DNA of 64,000 nt, from NCBI GenBank assembly GCA_014706295.1, contig JACSVZ010000028.1, positions 1,654,263 through 1,718,262 on the forward strand, given 5' to 3'. Origin of the DNA: Lycocorax pyrrhopterus obiensis. Lineage: Eukaryota; Chordata; Aves; Passeriformes; Paradisaeidae. The number at the start of each line of letters is the position of its first letter. Position 1 is the first letter of the stretch. This document shows, piece after piece, positions 34,201 through 48,905 of this stretch. Under the pieces are notes generated by a model. That model did not search any database. It was not told the origin of the DNA and was given only the letters and a program-made list of their open reading frames with translations. The position numbers and the translations under genes were made by a program.

Positions 34201-37200
34201 TGCAAAGCAGAGCTGCCAAACAAATCCTGCTTCCCAAGGCCTCGTGGATTCCACGGATAAGGAGGTGCTGTCACTTTGGATGGATGCGGGGGAAGGAAAA
34301 AAGCGGGGAGTTCATTTGAGTTTTGCTCGGATGGAGCCACTCTTGCGTGGAGCTTCGCTCGCTCCTCGCTGGATTCTGGAATTAGGCTGGGATCTGGGCA
34401 TGGAAATGCTCTGAAAAATAAGTGAACGGTGCAGTTTTGATGTTTTTTCCTTAATTAATTTTTTTTTATTTATTCATTTATTCCACGCAAACTGAGTAAC
34501 AGGCAGTGGGGAAAAAAAAATGGACTTTTGTGCTAAATTATGGGAGCATTTACCAGTGGAAAGCCTTTATTATAAAGAATCTCTGTTTCCTCTTGCATTC
34601 ATTCTTTTCCTTCTATTTTTATCCCTTCAGCCAAAACACCTGTGTGGTTTATTTAGGGATTCATGGATCAGGTATTTATTTTTATGTCTTGCAAGCCCTA
34701 ATGTTCTTTTTTTTTTTCTTTTTCTTTTTAGTGTCTTCAAAAAGATTTTCTGCCAAGGTGAGGTGATGTCTGTCTGCTGTCGCCCTGAAGTGTTTGATTA
34801 ATGTTTTGTTGGCCTTTATTTCACTTTTTTGGGGATTTATCAGCACCATTCCGTGAAAACACAGAGGGAAAGACTGGGAATGGTATTGTTAATTATAGGA
34901 TTAATTAGGACAGTGATTGCTGAGGGGGTTCAAACTCCAGGTTGTACCTGTGATGTGACAGTAGATGTGACATCACTCAGGGCTTTGGTTTTTGAGATGT
35001 TTTTTAGTGGTTTTGGGATCTTTTTTAGTGATTTTGGGACCTTTCCTGGTGGTTTTGGGACCATTTCTAGTGCTTGTTTGCTTCCCCCAACTACACAGGA
35101 GTCATTCCAGCATTTATAGGGAATTAAATCTGGGAGCTGATCCCTCTCATGGCTTTCTGAGTCCTTTTCCCCCGTGCATTCCAGCTTTTCCACGTGTGCC
35201 ATGCCCACGTGTGTGCGATGTAAATGTTCCTGCCTGGCCTCAAGGAGATGAATTTGGGTTTGGGAAGGGGTTTTGTGCAAACTGTGCCTTCCCTCAGAGG
35301 GAAAACGAGGCAGGCTGGGATCTAAACCTTCTCCCTGCCTTTGGCTTTAATGTGGATGCGATGGAGCCTCCCCAGAGGATCCGGGATTGCCACATCAGCT
35401 CCCTGGGAAAGGGGGATTGGGAGAGGTTAAGCTGTGGGGTCACCTCCTTCCCCCGCATTCCCGTTATCCCTGTGTCCCTGCCTGACCCTTGCCCTGTTCC
35501 CCGCAGGAAGCTCACGGGCTGATTTATCCCCGCAGGAAGCGTACAAGCTGATTTATCACACCTACCTCAACGAGGGCTTCTGGAGCCTCTGGAGAGGGAA
35601 TTCCGCCACCATGGTCCGGGTGATCCCCTACGCCGCCATCCAGTTCTGCGCCCACGAGGAGTACAAGCAGATCCTGGGGAATTACTACGGATTCCAGGGA
35701 AAGTAAGAGGCGGCAGAGCTCGGGATCCTGCTGGGATCCTTGGATCCTGGAGGGTGGAGCAGAGGCTGGAGGGAGGAAGCTGTGAGGGAGAAACTCTGAG
35801 GGGGAGGCTCCAAGATGGAAACCGTGAGGGGGAAGCTTTACCTGGAAGCTCTGAGGGGGAAGCTCCGAGGGGAGGCTCCAAGATGGAAACTGTGAGGGGG
35901 AAACTTTACCTGGAAGCTCTGAGGGGGAAGCTCCGAGGGGGAGGCTCCAAGATGGAAACCGTGAGGGGGAAGCTTTACCTGGAAGCTCTGAGGGGGAAAT
36001 TCTGAGGGGAGGCTCCAAGGTGGAAACTGTGAGGGGGAAGCTTTACCTGGAAGCTCTGAGGGGGAGGCTCCAAGGTGGAAACTGTGAGGGGGAAGCTTTA
36101 CCTGGAAGCTGTGAGGGGGAAGCTTTACCTGGAAGCTGTGAGGGGGAAGCTCCGATGGGGGAAGCTCCCAGATGGAAGCTCCAAGATGGAAGCTCCAAAG
36201 GGGCAGCTCTGAGTGCCATCCCCTCTTGGGATGGGGTTTGAGGGGCCAAGGGAAGGGCAGATTTTGTCAGGACACAACCCTGTCATGTCCAGGCGTGAGC
36301 AAGAAGTGGCCTGGACGTGGAACAAGCAATTCTCAGCACTGGGAGTGGGCAGGCAAAACGAAGAGCAGGAAAAGCAGCAGACTCCAGCCGAGCCTGAGCC
36401 TCTTCTCCCCATGGATTTTCCCTGTGGGATGGCTGGAAAAGCCCAGCAGGCAGAGCAGAGCCATTCCCAGCAGCCGGGTGGGATTTGCAGCTGCAGGTGA
36501 CGTTTGTTCTCTTTTCTCCCCTCACTTCAGGGCGCTGACACCTTTCCCTCGCTTCATTGCCGGCTCCCTGGCTGGCACCACGGCTGCCATGGTCACCTAC
36601 CCCCTGGACATGGTCCGTGCCCGCATGGCTGTCACGCCCAAGGAGATGTAAGTGCCTCATGCACAACTTTTTTGGGGGTTTTTATAAGGTCACGTGGCTT
36701 TATTCCCATTTTCTGGGTTGCTTCTTGCTGGGAGCCCTGGGATCTGAGCAGTGATTCAGCGAGCAGAGGCGTGGTGGGTGTGGGAAGAGATGGATACTGG
36801 GAGACCAGTTTAGGAGGCCAGTTGGATCCGGGGAGATCCAAGAGACAGCACAGCAGGGCTGTGGGAGAGCTGCTCCCTCGGCTGAAATCCCCCTCTGAGC
36901 TGCCTGATGAGCTCAGAGCTGAATTAATTAACAGTTAATCCATCAGGAAGCCCTGCTGGGAATATCCCAGCCGCTCACCAGCGCAGGTCTGCTCTCCCCG
37001 TTGTCCCCACGCCAGGTACAGCAGCATTGTCCACGTCTTCATCCGGATATCCCGGGAGGAAGGGCTGAAAACCTTGTACAGGGGCTTCACACCGACCATC
37101 CTGGGGGTCATCCCCTACGCCGGCCTCAGCTTCTTCACCTACGAGACGCTGAAGAAAGTCCACGCAGGTAAATCAGGGGCAACGCTGCAGTTTTGGGGCC

Positions 37201-38221
37201 AGCTCCAAGGGTTCGAGTGCTTTTCCTCGGGAAAAGCAAAGCTCTGGAGTCTGTCCGGCTGCGGATGATGAGCAAGGAAAGCTGCAGGAAGGCTGTGCCT
37301 GTCCTGTAGAGGAGCAAGGTGGGATTTCCCAGGTGGAGAAGGAGTTGGTCACGCACCAGGTTGGGAGCAAAACCTGGGGAGAGCAATGTGGGGAGCAAAA
37401 CCTCAGGAGCTGTACCTGTGATGTGTCAGTAAATGGGACATCTCTCAGGGCTTTGTTTTTGGGGACCATTTCTAGTGATTTTGGGGCCATTTCTAGTGAT
37501 TTAGGGGACCATTTCTAGTGATTTGGGGACCTTTTCTTGTGGTTTGGGGACCTCCAGTGGTTTGGGGACATTTCCTTGTGGTTTGGGGACATTTCCTTGT
37601 GATTTGGGGACCTTTTCTAGTGATTTGGGGACCTTCAGTGATTTGGGGACCTTTTCTTGTGATTTGGGGACCTTTTCTAGTGATTTCGGGACCACTCCTA
37701 ATGATTTTGCTCGGGAGTACAACTAGGGTACAAAGCTTGAGGAGCAAAACCTTGCTAGAAAAACAAAACCTCGTGAGCGCCAACTTGGGCAACGCAACCT
37801 CTGGAACAAAACCTCCCGGCTCTACACCCGCTCACCCTTAATTGTGTGTTAACTCCAAGGAGTCCCCACCTCTGTGCCCCTCTCTGTCCCCCCAGAGCAC
37901 AGCGGGAAGGCGCAGCCCTCGCCCCCGGAGCGGCTGCTGTTCGGGGCGTGCGCCGGCCTCATCGGGCAGTCGGCCTCGTACCCGCTGGACGTGGTGCGGC
38001 GCCGCATGCAGACGGCCGGCGTGCTGGGCCACACCTACAGCTCCATCCTGCTCACCATGCAGGAGATCGTCAGGGAGGAGGGACTCATCAGGGGCCTGTA
38101 CAAAGGACTCAGCATGAACTGGGTCAAGGGCCCCATCGCCGTGGGGATCAGCTTCACCACCTTCGACCTGACGCAGATCCTGCTCCGGAAACTGCAGCAC
38201 GGCCCCGGCCTGGAGAGGTAG
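31255..38221 (+). CDS. SLC25A42: SLC25A42: mitochondrial coenzyme A / adenosine 3',5'-diphosphate carrier
   Basis: Inner-membrane carrier of the SLC25 family. The human orthologue imports CoA into mitochondria in exchange for adenine nucleotides. Coding exons: 31255-31332, 32772-32883, 34732-34757 (26-nt microexon), 35536-35702, 36531-36647, 37016-37167, 37896-38221; all GT-AG and in phase, 325 codons (human 318, from memory). The ATG at 31255 gives [10 protein letters not shown], matching the human N-terminus. The three carrier signatures are intact: PLDRTK at residues 54-59, PLDMVR at 152-157, PLDVVR at 247-252. The blocks [23 protein letters not shown] (split only for length), [17 protein letters not shown] and [18 protein letters not shown] are typical and follow each carrier repeat. 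The C-terminus has a short extension (GPGLER). The acceptor of the fourth coding exon is tandemly duplicated. ARMC6 lies upstream on the same strand; TMEM161A converges. Confidence 0.96.
31380..31880 (+). mobile_element. CR1 LINE 3' fragment (about 500 bp)
   Basis: The longest CR1 copy here begins about 50 bp after the first coding exon of SLC25A42 ('gggagggaattctgccccgc', 'aggatgatcagagggatgga'), continues through 'gaaagggctgggaaaactgg', and ends with 'gagcaacctgggatggtgga' and 'ccttccaacccaaaccag'. Confidence 0.9.
33815..33925 (+). mobile_element. CR1 LINE 3'-tail fragment
   Basis: 'gggcttggagcaacctggga', 'tagtggaaaatgtccatggc', 'tttcccaacccaaaccatcc', 'acgattcgata' is a CR1 terminus in an SLC25A42 intron. 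Confidence 0.85.
34935..35085. repeat. Dispersed intronic element, copy A
   Basis: Begins 'caggttgtacctgtgatgtg', continues 'gacatcactcagggctttgg' and ends in short tandem units of 'agtggttttgggacc'. The same module recurs at 37405-37720 in another SLC25A42 intron. Confidence 0.7.
35790..36200. repeat. Intronic minisatellite 'gaagctttacctggaagctc'
   Basis: About 60-bp higher-order units made of 'gaagctttacctggaagctc', 'tgagggggaagctccgaggg' and 'gaggctccaagatggaaac', repeated about six times, immediately downstream of the exon ending at 35702. Confidence 0.9.
37405..37720. repeat. Dispersed intronic element, copy B, with expanded tail
   Basis: 'gagctgtacctgtgatgtgt' and 'gacatctctcagggctttg' match copy A at 34935. 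The tail is expanded into about ten units of 'tttctagtgatttggggacc' and variants. Confidence 0.8.
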
Positions 38222-41200
38222 TGGCTTCATCGCCACGTGTAGAAAGAGCAATTAATTCCCTGGCCTCCCACGTGCTCCTGCAGCTGAGAACTCGCCCACC
38301 TTGTTGGGTTTTTTTTTTTCCTGTTGTTCCTGGATTTTTTTTTTTTTCCGGTTTTTAATTTGGAAGCCTCGACCTGAAGCTAACTGTTCCCTAAGCAAAA
38401 ATTCCCGATCCTGGCAGAGCTGAGTCCTCCAAAGCAGCTGCCTCACCCTTCTCATGGACTCTGCCGCCAGGAGTGGAGCCTCCCCACCCCACCTGTGCTG
38501 CTCCTGGCTCCTCACCTGGCTCTCCGCGGGCAGATGGAAGCGGTGGATGGTGGCAGAGGGGGCTCGGAGCTGCTGGGAGTGAACCCCTGGATCTGGGAAG
38601 TGGCAGTTCTGTAGCTCTGTGGGGTAGCTGGAGGCAGTCTGCCAAGTGCAATATTCCAGTGTAGTCTGTAGGGAATTCCAGATTCCTCTGGCCTGTGAAG
38701 GCAGGGCAGGGCAGGCCCAGGACACTACGCTTGTTCCGAAAGCTGAATGTTCTCTCTGGCTGGGAATGCTGCCCTTTTTCCACGAATTTTCTCATTTTTG
38801 GGTTGAGCTGCATCAATGTCCCTTGTTTGTGGTGTCCCTCTGAGATTACCAAAGACTGGAGGCAGCAGGGGAGGGGAGTCCTGAGCCCTTTTATAAACGA
38901 AATTCTCCTGCGTGTGTTGTCGGTGTTGCCGAGCAAGGGCTGTGCCTGGATTCCCAAACTGGATCTGCTCCAGCTGCGTTTGCGTTTTCCTTCTGTGCTG
39001 TCCTGCCCTGGAGAGGCAGCGTTTTCCAGGGGCTGTGTGGACGCACCGAGGAAGGAGGTGTTACATCCTTCAAATCCCGTTTGTTTTATTCAGTATTATC
39101 GCTGCTCTATGCACCGTGTGAGAACAAATCCTGCTGCAGCCTGGGCTGTCCCAAAAGAAAAGCTGTCCCTGGGAGCTGATCCCAGCTCCTGGCCCTGCTC
39201 CTGGACATCCTGGTTGTCCTTTTTGGTACCTGCTGTGTAGGTCGTGTCACCTCTGTTCGTTCACTCATCCCCTCAGCTTTTTAATCCCTAAAATTCCTCT
39301 TGGAATTTAACCCCTCCTTGGGATTGTGGGCACCATGGCGTTGACCCTTCCGTGCCAATCACTTCCAGCTGGGTTTTGACAATGAGTGGTCAAGAACCTC
39401 TTGGTGTTTCTGTTTTGAATCAGTTTTCAGGGAAATGGAGATTTTTTGGGGGGGCTTTGGGGATGATCCATCCCTCTGTTAAATTTGGAGTGCAGAGCAG
39501 ACTTCTGACTCCTCTGATGATCACATGACAGAAACCAAGGTGAAAAATCCCTTTGCAGAGAGTCCATAATGTATAAAAAAAATAAGATTTAATTTAAATC
39601 CTGTCCTTTCCTGGTTGTTTTGTATTTTGGCTGTTGTAGCCGGATGGGATTAATGGGAATGGAGGGAATTGCACAGGGGGATAGGAGCAGCCTTCTCCTT
39701 TCTTTTGTCTTTGCACTTGTTCTTTGGAGCATGAACCTGCTCCCGATGCCAAATATTTCCTTAGGAATCAAGCACCTGCGCTCCCAGGGAATGTGGGAAT
39801 GGCACAGAGTCAGCACTGAAGTGTTGACACACAAATTATTCCCAGAGCTGGGATGGGGCAGACTGGAACTGGGATTAACCTTGGGAATTCTGCCCCCGAG
39901 CCCAGCAGGGGTGGTTTCCACTGGGACACACTCCCTGATTTACCTGGGAATGAAAGATCTGTGGGGTTTTGGGAGGTGATGGCCACAAATTTTATGGGGC
40001 TTTTTTTGGCTGCTGGAAAAGGCTCAGCTCTGCTTTCCCTTTGTTCAGCCCTGTGCGAGAGCCCTGATTTCTTTTCTCCAATGGAGAAGCCGATTATCCT
40101 GCTCTTGTCCTGATCCAGAGGAATTCCCTGGCAGCTCCAGGAGCGCCAGCAGGGTCCTGTGTGTTCACCTTGCCATTCCCACCTTGCCAGGCTAAGAGAA
40201 GTTGTTCCCTAATTAGCAGCTGCACCTGATTTAAATTCAGTGGAGTTTCAGCCAATTTTCCCCCAAGTTTTGCAGGCTGGGTGTTTGTCCAGAGGCAGAC
40301 CTTTGAATTCAGCCTGCCATGGTTTTGGTGCTTTTATTTCTCAGAGTGTGTTGCTGCTTTGGGTTGGTTGAAAAAGCTGTGGTTTTTTTTACCCTTTTTT
40401 TCTTTTTCTTCTTATTTGAATGTAGAAAAGGGGAAACAGTGTTCCCTTCCCTTCTCTCCTTCCCCACATGGATTCAGACACGTTCCAGATCTTTTTCTGA
40501 GGTGTTGTGCTGGCCAGGAAGACCTCTGAGAAAGGAAACAAAACAAGAACGTTCTCCTTTTTTTTTTCCTTCCCTGCAATTCCCTAATTTTGCATTTTAT
40601 TCCTCTCAAATTTGATTTCCCACTCGCCTTCCTCACGGATCCTTAATGCATCAGCACCAAATTTGTGCTTTTTCTTTTCTTTTCCTCTCCCTCCCCCTGT
40701 TTCTTCCTGCACCTTGAGCCCCGCACTGGCACTTCGAGAAAACCAGGTCCAAAAAAACGCACCCAAAATGTCAAAATTGCAGCTTTTTAGCGACACCCAA
40801 ACAGCCCAAACCACGTTTTCCCCTCACAGCCTGGATGCTCCTGGAATTTCAGGCACCACAAGATGGTTTGAGGAAGTTTCCTGAGCTCCTTGTCCAGTTT
40901 GGCATCTTCACTTTATACCTTGTAGTGGTTGATTTCTCTGTTTTTTCTCCCTTTTCCCCCGTTTTTCTCCCCAAAAACGCCATGAGCTGCAGGGTGTCCC
41001 AGCACTGGTCACTGCCTGTGTGGTCTATGCATCTCTTAATTAGCACAAACACTGTTAATTGCCTTTTTGTGTCCTCACCATCGATGTGCGTGCGTGTGCG
41101 TGTGTCGATTTTGACGGCTTTTCTTGGATCTGGAGTTCTATTTTATTGCAGTGAAGACACTTTGTTATATAATGTTTATATATTTTAAGATTTGTGCCAA

Positions 41201-41240
41201 GAGAGGATGTATATTTAATAAAAAATACGATTGACTTTCG
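38222..41240 (+). other. SLC25A42: SLC25A42 3' UTR
   Basis: About 3 kb without a convincing reading frame or splice chain after the stop, ending in a canonical AATAAA. Moderately AT-rich near the end. The only microsatellite noted is a short GTGCGTGCGTGTGCG stretch at about 41088. Confidence 0.7.
41217..41222 (+). terminator. SLC25A42: AATAAA poly(A) signal of SLC25A42
   Basis: Canonical hexamer, the only one I see between the stop codon and this point. It is followed at 15-40 bp by 'gactttcgggctcgccacgg' and 'gtggctcctgttc', a plausible downstream element, and then by a long G/T-rich tract. Confidence 0.75.
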
Positions 41241-41274
41241 GGCTCGCCACGGGTGGCTCCTGTTCTAAGGCCTG

Positions 41275-41800
41275 GAACACCTTGGGGGCATTTTCTGAGG
41301 GGTTTTTGAGGGTTTGTGAGGAGATTTTTGAGGGGTTTTGACAAGTTTTTTGAGGAGTTTTGGAGGGTTTTTTTGGCGAGGTTTTGAGGGTTTTTTTGAG
41401 GGGTTTTGGGGGGTTGTGAGGGTTTTTTGGGGGGGATTATGAGGGATTTTTTTTTACTTTTTTGGGGGGGTTATGAGGGTTTTTTTGAGGGAGTTGTGAG
41501 GGGTTTTTGAGAGTTTGTGAGGGGTTTTTTGAGGGTTTGTGAGGAGATTTTGGGGGGGGATTTTGAGGGGGTTTTTTTGGGGGGTTGTGAGGAGTTTTTG
41601 AGGGTTTGTGAGGGAGGGGTTTTCTGGGGGGGGGTTGTGAGGACTTTTTTGGGGGGCCTTAGGAGTTTTCTGAGGGTTTGTCAGGGAGGGGTTTTTTGCG
41701 GGGTTATGAGGGTTTTTTGGGGGGGGTTGTGAGGGCTTTTTTGGGGGGCCTTAGGGGTTTTCTGAGGGTTGGGGGGGGGGGGTGGTTTTGGTACTTATGA
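41275..41800 (+). repeat. G/T-rich tract 'gagggttttttgggggg'
   Basis: About 500 bp of degenerate units with runs of 3-10 G separated by T runs and 'gtgag'. It is strongly strand-asymmetric (G on plus). It lies just downstream of the SLC25A42 poly(A) signal and in the gap between convergent genes. Confidence 0.85.
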
Positions 41801-43380
41801 GGAGTTTTTTGGGGAGTTGTGCCCCGTTGACCGCACAGATCTCCTGTCCTGCGGCTCAGGGCTTTGCTGGGAAGGCGGGAGAATCCCAAGGGCCGGGAAG
41901 GAGCTGTGGGGACGGTTCCAGGGCTGAGCTGTCCCTGTCCCTGTCCCCGTCCCCGGCCTGGGTGTGCGGTGGCAGCAGGTGGCACTGTCGGCTTAGGCAC
42001 GGCCTGGTGCCTTCCCCCCAGCTTGGGGAGCCCCGGTTTTTGGGGGATTCCAGCCGCATTCCAGGCCCGCGGTGGGGGGTGACAGGGAGGTCACAGCAGG
42101 GACAAGGTCCCAGAGTCGCCTCCCTGCATCCCGTGGCTGTTCCCGGTTGTGATCCCGAGGGAAATCGAGGCCCGGAGGCTCAGGATTAAACCTGGCTGGA
42201 ATCCTGGGGCAGAGCTGGGCCCTGTCCCCCTCCCCTGGGTCAGGTGAGCCTGCTGGGCGAGGGAATTCCCTGTGTTTGGGAATTGCTTTTACTCCAAAAT
42301 TCCCTCTGCTCCAAGCAGGAACAGCTCCGGGAGATCTCATTTGGGATGGAAGCGGGGTGGGAAAGGATTCCCTGCATCCCTCCCTGCCAGGGACGAAGGA
42401 AGAGCTCCAGGAACTCCCTTGGGTTCTTCCCAGGTGTGGGATCCCACCGGGTTCTGGAGCAACAAAACCTCTCGGTCCCCACATGTTCCCCTCTCCCAGC
42501 CCGCCCCATCCTCGGCAGAAAACCAAACTCCAGAGTGAAAACCATCCCGGAAAAGGGGGTGGGAACGGTTCCCTCGCTGCCTGTGGCGGTGTCTGCCGCT
42601 GCCGGCTGCTCGATCTGTCATTGTCCCCGCCGGGGAGGGTCACCCGTCTGGGCAGCTCCCCGGGGAGGCTCCGTCTGCGTGTCTGACTCCGGCCTTAGCA
42701 ACCGGCCCGCCGCCCCCGGCTGCCTCCTCCGGGAAAATCAGATAAATGAGCCATCAAGGCGGCGGGACCGGCTCTTAATGGGATGGCCCCGCCTGGGACA
42801 GGTCCCCCCGCATCCCCATCCTGCGGGAATCGCTCCCTCCCCGGCGCCTTCCCACCCTTGTTCGCGGCAGCACCGCTGGAACCGGCCTGGGCTTTGGATT
42901 CCCCGGTCACACGAAATGGGAATTTCCCCCTCGTTTTTTTTTTTTTTTTTCCTCTCAAATGTCCACGGAGAGGATCCCCGGGAAGCAGCAGGAATAGGAG
43001 GAGGAGGAGGCTGGATTAGCCCAGTTAACACCGGGCCCAGGGCTGCTGCCTCCTCCCGGCTCTCGGCGAGAGGGAATTAAGACCATTACAAGGCTATCAA
43101 ATAGGATCAGAGCCCCTCTCCCTTTCTCCGAGCAACCCAGACCTGCTAATCCTGTTTCATGCACCCACCACGTGGAACAGCTCGGCTCAGAAGGACGAGG
43201 GGCCCTGTCCCCATCCCCCCCTGCAGCCACCACTGGTGTCACCAGCCCCGGGGTGACCCCAGGGGCAGGCACCCACCCAGTGGGGTGAGCACAGGTCTCC
43301 TCCTCCAGAGTGATGCTTAAAGCAGCTGCTCGGGTGGAGGGGGGGGGCTTTGGGGACACCAAGTGCAGCTTTTGGGTGAC
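41800..43380. other. Gap between convergent SLC25A42 and TMEM161A
   Basis: No gene recognised. GC-rich, with one repeat-free island at 42560-43110 listed separately. Open frames here, up to 278 codons, show no family resemblance and no splice context. Confidence 0.55.
42560..43110. promoter_or_regulatory. Putative conserved non-coding element
   Basis: This stretch lacks the simple repeats around it and contains word-like AT cores in GC-rich surroundings: 'gaaaatcagataaatgagcc' (GATAA), 'ggctcttaatggga', and 'gaccattacaaggctatcaa' near 43080. That texture is typical of vertebrate enhancers, but conservation was not tested. Confidence 0.35.
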
Positions 43381-43400
43381 AAGGACTCTGGTGTCACTTG

Positions 43401-43406
43401 TTTATT
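43401..43406 (-). terminator. TMEM161A: AATAAA poly(A) signal of TMEM161A
   Basis: TTTATT on the plus strand reads AATAAA on the minus strand about 400 bases after the TMEM161A stop. This gives a short 3' UTR (43801 to about 43385). Confidence 0.8.
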
Positions 43407-43801
43407 GTGAAGCAGCCACCCCCGAGGCTGCTGGGCCTGAGGAGTCACACAGAGCACGGGCGGGGGTGAAGCCGAGGTGCAGAGACCCTACAAAAATCCC
43501 CTCAGCCTCAGCTGAGAACACCCCAAACTCTGTGCTGGCGAGTCCAGGTGCCACTCCCAGAGGTCCCCACCGTGTCCCCAGCGCACCAGGAGCTGCTGCC
43601 CTCCAGGAAAAGGCAGCACTGGAGTGTCCCCATGAGGGGCTGCAAGGACAAGAGCAGGCACAGCGGTGACGGACCCGGCCACAAACCCCGTCCTGGTGGC
43701 ACCAATGTCCCCACGTGTGTCCTCAAAGCGGGACAACCAGCCGAGGCAGCAGCGAGGGACCAGCGGCCGGGCTCTGACCAGCACATCCCAGTCCCTCCCA
43801 G

Positions 43802-47780
<3,979 letters not shown>

Positions 47781-48010
47781 GCCGGGGGTCAGCGCAAAGG
47801 CGGCCGCAGGAAGCCCGCCCGCGGCCACGCCCCCACAGCCACGCCCCTCAAGACAACCAGTCCGCGACCGCGTTCCATTTGATTGGCAGCTAATTGACCA
47901 ATGGAGAGTGGGTTGAGGGCGGGGGGCGGGCTCTGCGCGGCGCGCGGTTCCGCGGGCGCGGCCTCCCGGGAGCGGCGGGACCCCGGGTTCGAGTCCCGGC
48001 TGCGCCGAGC
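47781..48010 (-). promoter_or_regulatory. TMEM161A: TMEM161A promoter
   Basis: CpG-rich segment upstream of the ATG. It contains an inverted pair of CCAAT boxes: 'gattggcag' at about 47881 and 'gaccaatggag' at about 47898. They lie about 100-120 bases upstream of the start codon, suggesting NF-Y control. No TATA box is evident. The transcription start is not resolved. Confidence 0.6.
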
Positions 48011-48660
48011 GCGCATCCCCACACGGGATATCGGTCTCGATAATATCGATAATTAATCATATCCGCGTGTCTTCCCTCATCCCCGCCGTGGGCTGACCCT
48101 GGAGAAACGCCAGGGACCCACCAAAGCAGCTCCAGTATTCCCCCTGCTCAGCTGACCCACACAGACAAACCAGACTCGACTGGGGGAAATTAATTTAATT
48201 TATTACCAATCAAAGCAGAGCAGGATAATGAGGAATAAAGAGAAATCTTAAAACCAGATTTCCCCCACACACACCCCTCCCTTCTTCCGGAGCTTAACTT
48301 CATTCCCAAATTCTCTCCTTCCTTTCCCCAGCGGCACAAGGGGACAGAGAGTGGGGTCAGTCCTTGGTGTTGTCCCTGCTGCCCCTTCCTGCTCCAGGAC
48401 AGGCTCCTCTCTCCACAGGGCACAGATTCTGCCGCCAAACCGTGTCCCCAGGTGCCACATCACAGATCTTTTACATCCCTCCATTGCTGGTGACACCGCA
48501 GCACCCACCCCACCCGCCGTGTCCTTCTCCTCGTGTTTTCCTCGGGGGGTCAATGGGATAAACGGGATCGTTTCCTGCGTTTATCCCGCTGTTCTCCCCG
48601 ACTGCGGGCACTGGAGGGGACAAAGGTGTTTGGGGCCAGGGCAGAGCCCTGGTTCAGCGC
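48010..48660. other. Non-coding stretch, no gene recognised
   Basis: Contains a minus-strand AATAAA candidate (plus 'atttattaccaatc' at about 48196), which could be the end of an unrecognised transcript from the right. No reading frame with family resemblance was found. Confidence 0.4.
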
Positions 48661-48664
48661 CCAC

Positions 48665-48905
48665 GGCAATGCCACATCCCGGTGCCAGGACCCAAATCCC
48701 AGTGCCAGCACCCAAATCCCAGTGCCAGCACCCAAATCGCGGTGCCAGGAGCCACATCCCGGTGCCAGGACCCAAATCCCAGTGCCAGCACCCAAATCCC
48801 GGTGCCAGGACCCAAATCCCAGTGCCAGCACCCAAATCCCAGTGCCAGCACCCAAATCCCAGTGCCAGGATCCACATCCCGGTGCCAGGATCCACATCCC
48901 GCCCG
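48665..48905. repeat. 20-bp minisatellite
   Basis: About twelve copies of 'ccagtgccagcacccaaatc' and the variant 'ccggtgccaggacccaaatc', with little drift in period. Confidence 0.95.

Noticed and set aside
35498..35535. Upstream acceptor at 35506 as the true exon start of SLC25A42
   Set aside because: It shifts the frame by 29 bases and meets a stop after 14 codons, whereas the acceptor at 35535 restores the conserved carrier sequence.
47950..48022. tRNA gene suggested by the GGTTCGAGTCC box
   Set aside because: The 3' acceptor-like 'ctgcgcc' has no complement at the required distance upstream, and no D-arm or A-box is visible.
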